Source: CAIMFV01 sp040757715 (GTDB lineage: Bacteria; Pseudomonadota; Alphaproteobacteria; Caulobacterales; Caulobacteraceae). From it: a stretch of DNA of 64,000 nt. The position numbers and the translations under genes were made by a program. The number at the start of each line of letters is the position of its first letter. Position 1 is the first letter of the stretch. Location of the stretch: assembly GCA_040757715.1 (NCBI GenBank), contig JBFLWS010000002.1:124001-188000 (forward strand), written 5' to 3'. Below are positions 25,764-34,257 of this stretch, in pieces. The notes under the pieces were generated by a model. It made no database searches. It was given only the letters and a program-made list of their open reading frames with translations, and was not told the origin of the DNA.

Positions 25764-26686
25764 TTGGGCTTCACGAACCGCAAGGTCATGCGGTCGCTCT
25801 CGCCAATGGCGTCAAACTTGCCGTGCAGGAAGAAGGGATTGGGCGGCGCGCCGCGCGGCGAGGACCGGCGCGTAGGCGGCAGGGTCCAGACCCCGAACGG
25901 ATGATTGCGGGCGTCCTTGGGATTGGCGTTGATTTCGCTTACCTTGTCGAACACGAAGCCAGCCTCCTCGGCGAGCTTCTTCACATAGTCGGTCTGAACA
26001 TAGCCTGAAGCAGCGACAGGGTCCTGCGCCCCGCCCGGCGCGGCGCGATGCTCCTCGACCCCTAAGACTCCGCCTGGCTTCAGGGCGGCGAAGGCGTCGT
26101 GGAAGGCTTTCTCGGCATAGCCCGCCGCGATCCAGTTATGCAGGTTGCGCAGGAACAGCACGAGGTCGGCGGTCCTGTCCGGGCAGAGGGGCCCGGTGAG
26201 CGGGCCGAACGCCGTGAGGGCCACGTCGCCATAGAGGTCCGGCCGCGCCTTCAGCATCTTCTGGTATTCGGCCACCATGGGCTGGGCTTCGGGATCGTCA
26301 GCGTTGGGAACCACGAAGGTCGCCGCATAGAGCTTGCCGCCGGTGGTCTTGAGGTAGGGGGCGAGGATCTGCGTGTACCAGCCGGCGCCCGGCCACATCT
26401 CCACCACCGTCATGCCGGGCTGGAGGCCGAAGAACTGCAGCGTTTCCACCGGGTGGCGCCAGGCGTCGCGGGCGCGGTCAGCGGGACTGCGCCAGGCCCC
26501 CGCGACGAAGTCCGCCAGGCTGGCTGGGCCGCCGCCTTTGCCCCCCGCCGCCGGCTGAGGGGCGGTGGGCGCAGCGCTTTTGCGACCGCACGCGGCCAAC
26601 AGGGCCGAGGTCAAGCCGCTCGCGGCGAGGAGACTCATGGCGCTGCGGCGCGTGGGCTGATCCGCCTCGCCGTTCAACAAACCCAC
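25760..26686 (-). CDS. Class I SAM methyltransferase with Tat lipoprotein signal
   Basis: A 308-residue protein. The C-terminal domain is a Rossmann methyltransferase: motif I VVEMWPGAGWYTQILAPYL, LYAATFVVPNADD, a motif IV-like DLVLFLRNLHNW, and GGVLGVEEHR. It begins, from GTG 26686 (GGAG upstream), with QPTRRSAMSLLAASGL followed by LLAAC, i.e. a twin-arginine motif and lipobox. This matches the predicted-methyltransferase group COG4798, whose substrate is unknown. An exported SAM enzyme is biochemically odd because SAM is cytosolic. A longer open frame to 26749 exists but has no better start. Confidence 0.78.
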   Translation of the reverse strand: MGLLNGEADQPTRRSAMSLLAASGLTSALLAACGRKSAAPTAPQPAAGGKGGGPASLADFVAGAWRSPADRARDAWRHPVETLQFFGLQPGMTVVEMWPGAGWYTQILAPYLKTTGGKLYAATFVVPNADDPEAQPMVAEYQKMLKARPDLYGDVALTAFGPLTGPLCPDRTADLVLFLRNLHNWIAAGYAEKAFHDAFAALKPGGVLGVEEHRAAPGGAQDPVAASGYVQTDYVKKLAEEAGFVFDKVSEINANPKDARNHPFGVWTLPPTRRSSPRGAPPNPFFLHGKFDAIGESDRMTLRFVKPK

Positions 26687-26778
26687 CCCGACGCTCCATC
26701 CACCGATGAACCAAGGTCTTGGTCTAGCGCGGCGGCCCGCAAGCGTCAAAACCTGTCCACGAGAAGGCGATCGCGGCC

Positions 26779-26810
26779 CTTGCGACCGGGAAGAGCGGCG
26801 CCTATCTGCG
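26779..26810 (+). promoter_or_regulatory. RpoH (sigma-32) promoter of the Hsp20 gene
   Basis: CTTG at 26779-26782, an 18-base spacer, and CCTATCTGCG at 26801-26810, an exact fit to the alphaproteobacterial RpoH -10 consensus CYTATNTNNG. It lies about 140 bases upstream of the Hsp20 start and implies a leader of roughly 130 bases that contains the thermometer hairpins. Confidence 0.8.
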
Positions 26811-26893
26811 CACTGCTGGGCGCCGGAAGACTGGGCTCAGCGGACCGCAAGTCGAGGCCCAGCCGGGCTCGACAGGTTCGAACATCAGCGCGG

Positions 26894-26940
26894 CGAAACG
26901 GGTGTTTCGTTGCGAAGTGCAACCTTGCTGAATTAGGAGG
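26894..26940 (+). promoter_or_regulatory. ROSE-like RNA thermometer in the Hsp20 leader
   Basis: A perfect 6-bp hairpin (CGAAAC/GTTTCG, 26894-26909) is followed by the ROSE-type hairpin. CCTTGCT (26923-26929) pairs with the Shine-Dalgarno AGGAGG (26935-26940): C-G, C-G, U-A, U-G, an unpaired G, C-G, U-A, loop GAATT. The UUGCU with its odd G is the hallmark of ROSE elements, which melt at heat-shock temperature and free the ribosome site of small heat-shock genes in alphaproteobacteria. Confidence 0.75.
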
Positions 26941-26946
26941 ATGCTT

Positions 26947-27393
26947 ATGCGTACCGTGGACTTTACTCCGCTCTATCGCTCGGTCGTGGGTTTTGACCGC
27001 TTGGCCAACCTGCTGGAGACGGCTTCCAAGGCCGAGACCACTGGCGGATACCCGCCCTACAACATTGAAACCGTGGGCGAAGACGCCTATCGCATCGAGA
27101 TCGCCGTCGCCGGCTTCAAGCCCGACGAGCTGTCCATCGAGGCGAAGGAAAACATGCTGACCGTATCGGGTCAGAAGACCGCCAATGAAGACGGCAAGCG
27201 CTACCTGCATCACGGCCTGGCCGCGCGCAGCTTCGAGCGCCGCTTCCAACTGGCGGACTATGTGGTGGTCACCGACGCCCGCCTGGAAGACGGTCTCCTG
27301 GTGATCGCGCTGAAGCGTGAGCTGCCGGAATCGCTGAAGCCGCGCCGCGTGCCCATCGCCACCAATGGCGCCATCGAGCATCAGGCCGCCTAA
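26947..27393 (+). CDS. Small heat-shock protein, Hsp20/IbpA family
   Basis: A 148-residue chaperone that holds unfolding proteins for refolding. The N-terminus MRTVDFTPLYRSVVGFDRLANLL is typical of IbpA-like Hsp20s of alphaproteobacteria. The alpha-crystallin domain (about 35-130) has PPYNIETVGEDAYRIEIAVAG, a LTVSGQK strand and RSFERRFQLADYV, and ends with LPESLKPRRVPIA. The start is ATG 26947: ATG 26941 directly abuts AGGAGG, too close. Upstream is an exact RpoH promoter and a ROSE-like hairpin; downstream a strong terminator. Heat induction at both transcription and translation is predicted. Confidence 0.93.
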   Translation: MRTVDFTPLYRSVVGFDRLANLLETASKAETTGGYPPYNIETVGEDAYRIEIAVAGFKPDELSIEAKENMLTVSGQKTANEDGKRYLHHGLAARSFERRFQLADYVVVTDARLEDGLLVIALKRELPESLKPRRVPIATNGAIEHQAA

Positions 27394-27420
27394 TTTTTTT
27401 ACCCTCCCCCGACATCCTGA

Positions 27421-27447
27421 GAGGCGGTGGCGACGCCGCCTCTTTTT
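27421..27447 (+). terminator. Rho-independent terminator of the Hsp20 gene
   Basis: GAGGCGG (27421-27427) and CCGCCTC (27436-27442) form a 7-bp GC-rich stem with an 8-base loop, followed at once by TTTTT. It sits 28 bases after the Hsp20 stop and just before the end of the convergent pentapeptide-repeat gene. Confidence 0.85.
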
Positions 27448-27449
27448 GT

Positions 27450-28706
27450 TCACAGCGGCAGGACAAGCCCCTTCACCCCCACCAGGCGCGCGTCCTGCAC
27501 GTCCATCTGCCTCGTCAAGGCGCCGGTGAAGGTGGAGCGCTCCAGGTCCGCGCCAGTGAATAGACATCGACGCAGGTCGGCGCCGGAAAAGTCCACGAAC
27601 TTGGCTGAGGCGCCAGTTAAATTGGCGGGCAACAGGCGGTCTGGAGCGATCAACAGCGGGCCGAGCTGCGCCTCGCGCAGGTCCGCCCCCGCGAGCTTGG
27701 CCTGATTGAGCTGTACGCCCCGCAGGTCGGCGCGGCGCAGATTGCAGTTGCGCAGGTCGGCGCCCTGAAGTTGCGCGCCCTGAAGCTGCACCCCCTCCAT
27801 GTCGAGGCCGTAGAGCACCGCGCCTCGGGCGATGAGCGCGGTAAGATTGAAGCCGCGGATCGACTTCAAGGCCCGCAGGTCGGCCTTTTCGAAACTGGAT
27901 GGCGCGCCCTCCTTGCCTGAGGTTTCGCACCACTGGGCGTGGGCCTTCAGCATCGCCTCATAGGGCAAGGACGAGACGTCCGCGCCCACCGGCCGGTCGG
28001 TGAGGGCCCCGGCGAGATTAGCCGAGCTGACGTTCCATTGCAGGGTCTTGGCGCCCACCAGCACCGTGTCGCGCAGGTCCGCGCCTTCCAGATCGGCGCC
28101 CGATAGGTCCGCGCCGGAAAGGTCGGCCCCGGTCATGGTGGCCTGTTTCAGGTTGGCCCGGACGAGCTTCACGTCCTTCATGACGGCGTCGGAGAAGTCC
28201 GCCCGGATCGCGACCACGCCCGACAGCTTCGACCGTTGCAGGTTGGCGCCGGCGAGAATCGCGCCCCTGGCTTCCGTCACGCGAGCCTCATGCTCCAGGA
28301 AACGCAGGCCGTGCCGCTTGTCGGCGGCGGCGATGGTTCCCTCGCGCAGGTCGGCCTCAAACAGGTCCGCGCCGCAGAGATTAGCGCCGCGCAGGCAGAC
28401 CCCCCGCAGATCGGCCCGGCGCAAAGAGGCGTCCGCCAGGATGGCGCCTTGCATGTCCGCGCCGAAGAAGTTGGAGTGGTCGAGTCGGGCGCCCGTGAGA
28501 TCAGCGTCGGCCAACAGGCAGCCGGTGAAGTCGGCGTCGGTGAGATTGCGCCCGCGAAAGTCGAGGCCGCTCAGGTCCAGATAGGCTAAGACGGCCCTCG
28601 CTCCGCCCGGCTTGGCCTGCCACAGGCGGTCATGGCGCGCGCAAATCTGATCCAGCTCCAGCTGGGTCAGTCTTCGATAGAGCGCACTGGCGAGCGTTGC
28701 AGACAT
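27450..28706 (-). CDS. Pentapeptide-repeat protein, two repeat blocks
   Basis: A 418-residue protein. After an N-terminal segment (LTQLELDQICARHDRLW) come long runs of A(D/N)LxX repeats, such as LTDADFTGCLLADADLTGAR and ADLSGADLSGADLEGADLR. A non-repeat stretch near the middle (SSLPYEAMLKAHAQWCETSG) is followed by a second block (GVQLQGAQLQGADLRNCNL). Such repeats fold into a right-handed quadrilateral beta-helix. Some members mimic DNA and shield gyrase, many have unknown roles, so no function is claimed. No signal peptide. ATG 28706 is preferred over upstream starts. Some repeats carry Cys at the central position. Confidence 0.88.
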   Translation of the reverse strand: MSATLASALYRRLTQLELDQICARHDRLWQAKPGGARAVLAYLDLSGLDFRGRNLTDADFTGCLLADADLTGARLDHSNFFGADMQGAILADASLRRADLRGVCLRGANLCGADLFEADLREGTIAAADKRHGLRFLEHEARVTEARGAILAGANLQRSKLSGVVAIRADFSDAVMKDVKLVRANLKQATMTGADLSGADLSGADLEGADLRDTVLVGAKTLQWNVSSANLAGALTDRPVGADVSSLPYEAMLKAHAQWCETSGKEGAPSSFEKADLRALKSIRGFNLTALIARGAVLYGLDMEGVQLQGAQLQGADLRNCNLRRADLRGVQLNQAKLAGADLREAQLGPLLIAPDRLLPANLTGASAKFVDFSGADLRRCLFTGADLERSTFTGALTRQMDVQDARLVGVKGLVLPL

Positions 28707-28795
28707 GACAGCCCGACAAACCACGATGGTTGATCATGGTGCGGGCGGGAGCGTTAAGACTCCGACGGCGTAAAGCGTTAATTCGCCTGAACCGT

Positions 28796-29515
28796 TCAGG
28801 CGCCCGGCAAAGCCGGGATCGCCGTGGCGCGGGCGGCGTCGAGATAGCGCGCCGAGACTGGCTTGCCGGTGCTGTCGAGCTCGATCACCAGCGGATTGCC
28901 AGTGGGAATTTCCACCTCGACGATCTCGGCCTCGCCCACGTTGAACAGCAGCTTGACCACCGCGCGCAGGGAGTTGCCGTGGGCGGCCACCAGCACGTTC
29001 TTGTCGGCGGCGAGGTGGGGCGCGATCTCCTCGGCCCAATAGGGCGTCACCCGGTCCAGCGTAGTTTTCAGGCTCTCGGTGGCCGGCGTGTCGATCCCGG
29101 CGTAGCGGCGATCGGCGGCGAAGTCGTAGCCCGAGGCCGGGTCCAGCGGCGGCGGCGGCACGTCATAGGAGCGGCGCCAGATTTTCACCTGCTCATCGCC
29201 ATGCTTCTCCGCCGTCTCAGCCTTGTTGAGCCCGGTGAGGCCGCCATAGTGGCGCTCGTTCAGGCGCCAGGACTTGGCCAACGGCACCCACAGCTGGCCG
29301 GAGAAGCGAAGGGCCAGGTTGGCGGTGCGGATGGCTCGGGTCAGCACTGACGTATAGGCGAGGTCGAACTCCAGCCCCGCGGCCTTGATCAGCTCGCCGC
29401 CTCGCGTCGCCTCGGCCACGCCCTGCGCCGACAGGTCCACGTCCACCCAGCCGGTGAAGCGATTTTCCAGGTTCCACTGGCTCTGGCCGTGACGGAGAAG
29501 AACGAGGGTGGACAT
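28796..29515 (-). CDS. gpmA: 2,3-bisphosphoglycerate-dependent phosphoglycerate mutase
   Basis: A 239-residue enzyme that interconverts 3- and 2-phosphoglycerate in glycolysis. Phospho-acceptor His9 is in LLRHGQSQWN; Glu87 in LNERHYGGLTGLNK, and His179 in AAHGNSLRA complete the active site. RFTGWVDVDLSAQG is typical of GpmA rather than of broader phosphatases. The start is an ATG. It is a single gene downstream of rnd on the same strand, 81 bases away. Confidence 0.95.
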   Translation of the reverse strand: MSTLVLLRHGQSQWNLENRFTGWVDVDLSAQGVAEATRGGELIKAAGLEFDLAYTSVLTRAIRTANLALRFSGQLWVPLAKSWRLNERHYGGLTGLNKAETAEKHGDEQVKIWRRSYDVPPPPLDPASGYDFAADRRYAGIDTPATESLKTTLDRVTPYWAEEIAPHLAADKNVLVAAHGNSLRAVVKLLFNVGEAEIVEVEIPTGNPLVIELDSTGKPVSARYLDAARATAIPALPGA

Positions 29516-29596
29516 GCAATGGCCCCTTGGCGCGTCAGCGTTGAACTGCGCTGCGGGCTAAAGACCCGCCGTCGCCGCGTCAAGTCAGCGCAACCC

Positions 29597-30748
29597 CTAG
29601 CGCCCGACGTTCACCACCCGCACCCGGGCGCCGTCGAGCACCAGGGCGAGTTCGCCACGCTTCAGCTTCAAGGCGTCGGCGCCGAACAGGTCGCGGCGCC
29701 AGCCGGTCAGGGCCTGCACCGGGGCGGTGTCGTCGGCGGCGATCTTTTCCAGGTCAGACACCGTGGCGATAAGCTTGGAGGCGACGCCGGCGTCCTCGGC
29801 CCTCGCCTTCAGCAGCACTTTCAGGAGCTCCACCACCGCGCCCGCGGCCTGGGGCGAGGGCGCCGTGCGCTCCACCGCCGGGGCGTAGCCTTCCGGGTCC
29901 TTCAGCGCTTCCTTCACCGCCGCGATGAGCTCGGGCCCAAAACGCGAGCCGCCGAAGCCCTTGGGGACGGACCGCAGCCGGCCGAGGGCCTCGAGGTCTG
30001 TGGGCGTCTGGGTGGCGATCTCGTCGATGGCCTCGTCCTTCAGCACCCGCCCGCGGGGCTGGTCGCGGGTCTGGGCCGTGCGTTCGCGCCAGGCCGCGGC
30101 GGCGCGAAACACGGCGAGATATTTGGGCTGGAACTTGCGCGGCTTCAGCCGCTTCCAGGCCATTTCCGGATCGAAATTGTAATTGGCCGGATCAGCCACC
30201 TGGGCCATCTCCTCCGACACCCAGGCGAGGCGCCCTTCCCGCTCCAGCCGATCGCGGAGCTTGGGGTAGAGCTTGGCCAGGTGCGTCACGTCGGCGAGGG
30301 CATAGGCGAGCTGAGCGTCGGACAGGGGTCGGCGCCCCCAATCCGTAAAGCGACTCGATTTGTCGATCTCAATGCGCAGCATCTGCCGCACCAGGGCGTC
30401 ATAGGCGATCTGCTCGCCGTAGCCGGCGGCCATGGCCCCGATCTGGGTGTCGAACAGGGGCGTGGGAGCGACACCGAGATTGTGGAAGATCTCCACGTCC
30501 TGGCGCGCGGCGTGGAACACCTTCACCACCCGCTGATCGGCGAGGATTTCCAACAGCGGCTTGAGGTCAAGCCCCTCGGCCAGGGGATCGATCACCGCCG
30601 CCGCGTCGGCCGAGGCCACCTGGATCAGGCACAGTTTCGGCCAGTAGGTGGTCTCGCGCATGAACTCGGTGTCCACGGCGATGAAGGGAGCGTGAGCGAT
30701 ACGCGCACAAAAGTCGGAAAGCTGCGCATTGGCGATAATCGGCGTCAT
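29597..30748 (-). CDS. rnd: Ribonuclease D
   Basis: A 383-residue 3'-5' exonuclease that trims tRNA and other RNA ends. The DEDD active site begins with Asp26/Glu28 in VDTEFMRE, then Asp84 in HAARQDVEIF, and the YALADVTHL region gives the last Tyr/Asp. An HRDC domain follows (about 205-290; RTAQTRDQPRGRVLKDEAI). Length is normal. It is divergent from purM with a 72-base shared promoter region. Confidence 0.94.
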   Translation of the reverse strand: MTPIIANAQLSDFCARIAHAPFIAVDTEFMRETTYWPKLCLIQVASADAAAVIDPLAEGLDLKPLLEILADQRVVKVFHAARQDVEIFHNLGVAPTPLFDTQIGAMAAGYGEQIAYDALVRQMLRIEIDKSSRFTDWGRRPLSDAQLAYALADVTHLAKLYPKLRDRLEREGRLAWVSEEMAQVADPANYNFDPEMAWKRLKPRKFQPKYLAVFRAAAAWRERTAQTRDQPRGRVLKDEAIDEIATQTPTDLEALGRLRSVPKGFGGSRFGPELIAAVKEALKDPEGYAPAVERTAPSPQAAGAVVELLKVLLKARAEDAGVASKLIATVSDLEKIAADDTAPVQALTGWRRDLFGADALKLKRGELALVLDGARVRVVNVGR

Positions 30749-30820
30749 GCGCTAGCTATTGCCCGCGCCGCCCTATCCGTTGCAAGAGCGGGGCGACGAT
30801 TACGCAAGGAATTCTATAAC

Positions 30821-31846
30821 ATGAGCCATCCGAGCGACGGCCTGACCTATGCGGCGGCGGGCGTGGACATCGACGCCGGCAATGCGCTTGTCGAGGCGAT
30901 CAAGCCGCTGGCCAAGGCCACCCGGCGTCCCGGCGCGGAAGCGAGCCTTGGCGGATTTGGAGCCCTGTTCGATCTGAAGGCCGCCGGCTACGATGATCCT
31001 CTGATCGTCACCACCACCGACGGGGTAGGCACCAAGCTGAAGGTGGCCATCGAGACCGGACGTCACGACGAAGTCGGCATCGATCTCGTGGCCATGTGCG
31101 TCAACGACCTGCTGGCCCAAGGCGCCGAGCCCCTGATGTTCCTCGACTACTACGCCACGGCCAAGCTCGAGGTGGAGACGGCGCGGCGCGTGGTGGCCGG
31201 CATCGCCGAGGGCTGTCGCCAGGCCGGCGCCGCCTTGGTGGGCGGCGAGACGGCGGAAATGCCGGGCATGTATGGCGCCGGCGACTACGACCTCGCCGGC
31301 TTCTCCGTAGGCGCGGTGAATCGCGACGGCGTGCTCCCGAAGCTGGACGCCCAGCGCCCCGGCGACGTGCTGATCGGGCTTGGCTCCTCCGGCCCGCATT
31401 CCAATGGCTATTCCCTGGTGCGCAAGGTGGTGGAGCGCTCGGGGCTCGCCTGGGAGGACCCAGCCCCCTTCGCGGCCGGCCTGACGCTCGCCCAGGCTTT
31501 GATGGCCCCCACCCGAATCTATGTCCGCTCCACCCTGCCCCTGATCAAGAGCGGGCTCGTCAAGGGCGCGGCCCACATCACTGGCGGCGGCCTGATCGAG
31601 AACCCACCTCGGGCGATTCGCGAAGGCCTCGTGCCCCGCTTCGACTGGAACGCCTGGACCCTGCCGCCGGTGTTCGCCTGGCTGCAGGAGACCGGCGCCA
31701 TCTCCGATCACGAGCTGCGCCGCACCTTCAACTGCGGCATTGGCTTCATGATCATCGTGGCGGCCAGCGAAACGCCCCCGGTGCTGGCGGCGCTGCTCAA
31801 CGCCGGCGAGGAGGCCATGGTCATCGGCGAGCTTGCCCGCGCATGA
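30821..31846 (+). CDS. purM: Phosphoribosylformylglycinamidine cyclo-ligase (AIR synthetase)
   Basis: A 341-residue ATP-dependent enzyme that closes the imidazole ring in purine synthesis. It shows YAAAGVDIDAGNALVEAIK, TTDGVGTKLKVA, DLVAMCVNDLLAQGAEPL, GGETAEMPGMY and HITGGGLIENPPRA, all standard PurM motifs. ATG 30821 has AAGGA upstream. Its stop overlaps the ATG of purN (ATGA), the usual purM-purN operon order. Confidence 0.96.
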   Translation: MSHPSDGLTYAAAGVDIDAGNALVEAIKPLAKATRRPGAEASLGGFGALFDLKAAGYDDPLIVTTTDGVGTKLKVAIETGRHDEVGIDLVAMCVNDLLAQGAEPLMFLDYYATAKLEVETARRVVAGIAEGCRQAGAALVGGETAEMPGMYGAGDYDLAGFSVGAVNRDGVLPKLDAQRPGDVLIGLGSSGPHSNGYSLVRKVVERSGLAWEDPAPFAAGLTLAQALMAPTRIYVRSTLPLIKSGLVKGAAHITGGGLIENPPRAIREGLVPRFDWNAWTLPPVFAWLQETGAISDHELRRTFNCGIGFMIIVAASETPPVLAALLNAGEEAMVIGELARA

Positions 31847-32448
31847 CCGACAAGCTGCGCGTCGCCGTGCTGATTTCCGGGCGCGGCTCCAACATGGAAG
31901 CGCTCATCGCCGCCGCTCGCGACCCGGCCTATCCGGCCAAGATCGTGCTGGTGGTCGCCAACCGTCCCGACGCCAAGGGGCTGGAAACGGCCGCCGCGGC
32001 GGGGATCGAGGCGGTGGCGGTGGATCACAAGCCCTTCGGCAAGGACCGCGAGGCGCATGAGCGGGCCATCGACGCCCTATTGCGCGAACGGGGGGTCGAG
32101 CTCATCGCCCTCGCCGGCTACATGCGCGTGCTCACCCCGTTCCTGGTGAAGGCCTGGGCCGGGCGGATGCTGAACATCCATCCAAGCCTCCTGCCCAAAT
32201 ATCCTGGCCTCGACACCCATGCCCGAGCCATTGCGGCGGGCGACGCCGAGGCCGGCTGCACCGTGCACTTCGTCACCGAGGGCGTGGACGAGGGCCCCAT
32301 CGTCGGCCAGGCCCGTGTCCCGATCCTGGCGGGCGATACGCCGGACGACCTCGCCCACCGTATCCTTGCAGAAGAGCACCGGCTCTATCCGGCCTGCCTC
32401 GCCAAGGTGGCGCAAGAGCTGGTGGCGACGCGCGCCAAGGCGGGCTGA
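31843..32448 (+). CDS. purN: Phosphoribosylglycinamide formyltransferase
   Basis: A 201-residue enzyme that transfers a formyl group from 10-formyltetrahydrofolate to GAR in purine synthesis. It shows VLISGRGSNMEALI, LIALAGYMRVL, and NIHPSLLPKYPGLDTHARAI (catalytic Asn and His), then GCTVHFVTEGVDEGPIV with the conserved Asp. Translation is coupled to purM by a four-base overlap. No insertion or truncation. Confidence 0.96.
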   Translation: MTDKLRVAVLISGRGSNMEALIAAARDPAYPAKIVLVVANRPDAKGLETAAAAGIEAVAVDHKPFGKDREAHERAIDALLRERGVELIALAGYMRVLTPFLVKAWAGRMLNIHPSLLPKYPGLDTHARAIAAGDAEAGCTVHFVTEGVDEGPIVGQARVPILAGDTPDDLAHRILAEEHRLYPACLAKVAQELVATRAKAG

Positions 32449-32477
32449 GTCGCGCGCGCGATGAAATATTGTTTCCG

Positions 32478-32493
32478 ATTGTCACCGGACAAT
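32478..32493. repeat. Inverted repeat upstream of the SulP gene
   Basis: ATTGTC-ACCG-GACAAT, perfect 6-bp arms, lies in the 132-base gap between purN and the SulP transporter in a locally AT-richer stretch. It could be an operator or part of the purN 3' end; no T-run follows. Confidence 0.3.
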
Positions 32494-32580
32494 TGAATTG
32501 ACCCGCCAGGGGGGCGGTTTGCTACCCCAAGCTCATGCGACGCGGCGTCCCATGACTTCGCGCGTGAGCGAGGTCCCGCC

Positions 32581-34251
32581 ATGTCCTTGGCCGATTGGCG
32601 TCTCTACGTCCCCAAAACCTATACGGTGCTCCGTAAGGGCTACGGCTTTAGCGATTTTCGCGCTGACGCCATCGCGGGGCTCACCGTAGCCATCGTCGCC
32701 CTGCCCCTGTCCATGGCCCTCGCCATCGCTTCGGGGGCGACGCCGGACCGCGGCCTGATCACCGCCGTGGTGGCGGGGTTCGTGATCTCACTCCTCGGCG
32801 GCAGCCGCTTCCAGATCGGCGGCCCCACCGGCGCCTTTGTGGTCATCGTCTATGGGGTCATCGCCAAGCACGGCTATGACGGGCTGATCATCGCCGCGAC
32901 TCTGGCCGGGCTGATGCTCATCGCCGCGGGGCTGCTGCGCGCCGGGGACCTGATCAAATACTTCCCAGACCCGGTCACCACCGGCTTCACCACCGGCATC
33001 GCCATCATCATTTTCACGAGCCAGATCAAAGACTTCTTCGGCCTTTCCATACTCCACGCCCCGGCCGACTTCCTGCCCAAGCTCGCCGCCCTATGGGAGG
33101 CGCGGGGCACGCTGAACCTGCAGGCGGTATGGGTGGCGAGCCTTAGCCTGGCCATCATCCTCGGCTGCCGCCGCTATGCGCCGCAGGTCCCCGGCTTCCT
33201 GCTGGCCACCGTGGTCGGCGCCCTCGCCACGGTGTTCCTGAAGCTGCCCATCCCCACCATCGGCTCGGTGTTCGGGGCCATGCCCTCCTCCCTCCCCGCC
33301 CCCAGCTTCGGCCACTGGGACCTCGCCAAGGTGAAGGAGGTGGCCCCCTCGGCCTTCACCATCGCCCTCCTCGCCGGGGTGGAGTCGCTGCTCTCCGCCG
33401 TGGTGGCCGACCAGCTCACCGGCCGGCGGCATCGCTCCAATGTGGAGCTGGTGGCTCAGGGCATCGCCAACATCGCCTCGGCGGCCTTCGGCGGTCTGCC
33501 CGCCACCGGGGCCATCGCCCGCACCGCCACCAATATCCGCTCCGGCGCGCGCACGCCGGTGGCCGGCATGCTGCACGCGGTGTTCATACTCGCCTTCATG
33601 CTGCTGTTCGCGCGCTTCGCCAGCTACATCCCCCTGGCGACGCTGGCGGCCATCCTCATGGTGGTGGCGCTGAACATGGCCGAGATCGACCGCTTCAAGA
33701 CCCTGCTCACCTCCTCCCGGGGCGAGCGGGCGGTGCTGCTGGCCACCTGCGGCCTCACCGTGCTGGTGGACCTGACCATGGCCATCGAGGCGGGCATGGT
33801 GCTGGCGGCCTTCATCTTCATGCATCGCATGGCCGGCCTCGCCAGCATCGAGCACGAGGGCGCGCTGGTGGAGGGCGACCAGGACGACTTCAAGCGCGAC
33901 GGCGAGGCCTACGCCCCGAACTTCGCCCTGCCCAAGGATGTGGGGGTGATCAATTTCCGCGGGCCGCTGTTCTTCGGCTCCGCCAGCCTCCTGAAGGACG
34001 CCCTCGACCAGATCGGGGCCAAGAAGCGCGTCTTCGTGCTGAACTTCGAGGAAAGCCCGATGATCGACGCCACCGGCGCCCATGCGCTGGGCAAGCTCAT
34101 CGCCCGGCTGGAGCACGGCGGGACGCGGGTGATCCTGGCCGGCGCGCGGCCCATGGTCATGCGCGAACTAAAGCGCTCCACCCCCGCCGAGGTGCTGGAC
34201 AAGCTGGAGCGCTGCGACGACATGGCCGCCGCGCGCTCCGCTTTGAACTGA
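32581..34251 (+). CDS. SulP-family anion transporter with STAS domain
   Basis: A 556-residue inner-membrane transporter. The first 390 residues contain 10-14 membrane segments, including AIAGLTVAIVALPLSMALAI and GGPTGAFVVIVYG, which match the SLC26/SulP anion-binding region. Residues about 435-540 form a STAS domain (VGVINFRGPLFFGSASLLKD and LNFEESPMIDATGAHALGKL). Substrates in this family include sulfate, bicarbonate and dicarboxylates; none can be chosen here, and no carbonic anhydrase or sulfate gene is adjacent. ATG 32581 gives a normal N-terminus. It converges on ndk. Confidence 0.92.
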   Translation: MSLADWRLYVPKTYTVLRKGYGFSDFRADAIAGLTVAIVALPLSMALAIASGATPDRGLITAVVAGFVISLLGGSRFQIGGPTGAFVVIVYGVIAKHGYDGLIIAATLAGLMLIAAGLLRAGDLIKYFPDPVTTGFTTGIAIIIFTSQIKDFFGLSILHAPADFLPKLAALWEARGTLNLQAVWVASLSLAIILGCRRYAPQVPGFLLATVVGALATVFLKLPIPTIGSVFGAMPSSLPAPSFGHWDLAKVKEVAPSAFTIALLAGVESLLSAVVADQLTGRRHRSNVELVAQGIANIASAAFGGLPATGAIARTATNIRSGARTPVAGMLHAVFILAFMLLFARFASYIPLATLAAILMVVALNMAEIDRFKTLLTSSRGERAVLLATCGLTVLVDLTMAIEAGMVLAAFIFMHRMAGLASIEHEGALVEGDQDDFKRDGEAYAPNFALPKDVGVINFRGPLFFGSASLLKDALDQIGAKKRVFVLNFEESPMIDATGAHALGKLIARLEHGGTRVILAGARPMVMRELKRSTPAEVLDKLERCDDMAAARSALN

Positions 34252-34257
34252 CTAAGA

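Noticed and set aside
29489..30820. Plus-strand frame continuous with PurM and extending 1.3 kb upstream
   Set aside because: It is the antisense of RNase D; PurM motifs begin at ATG 30821 with a ribosome site.
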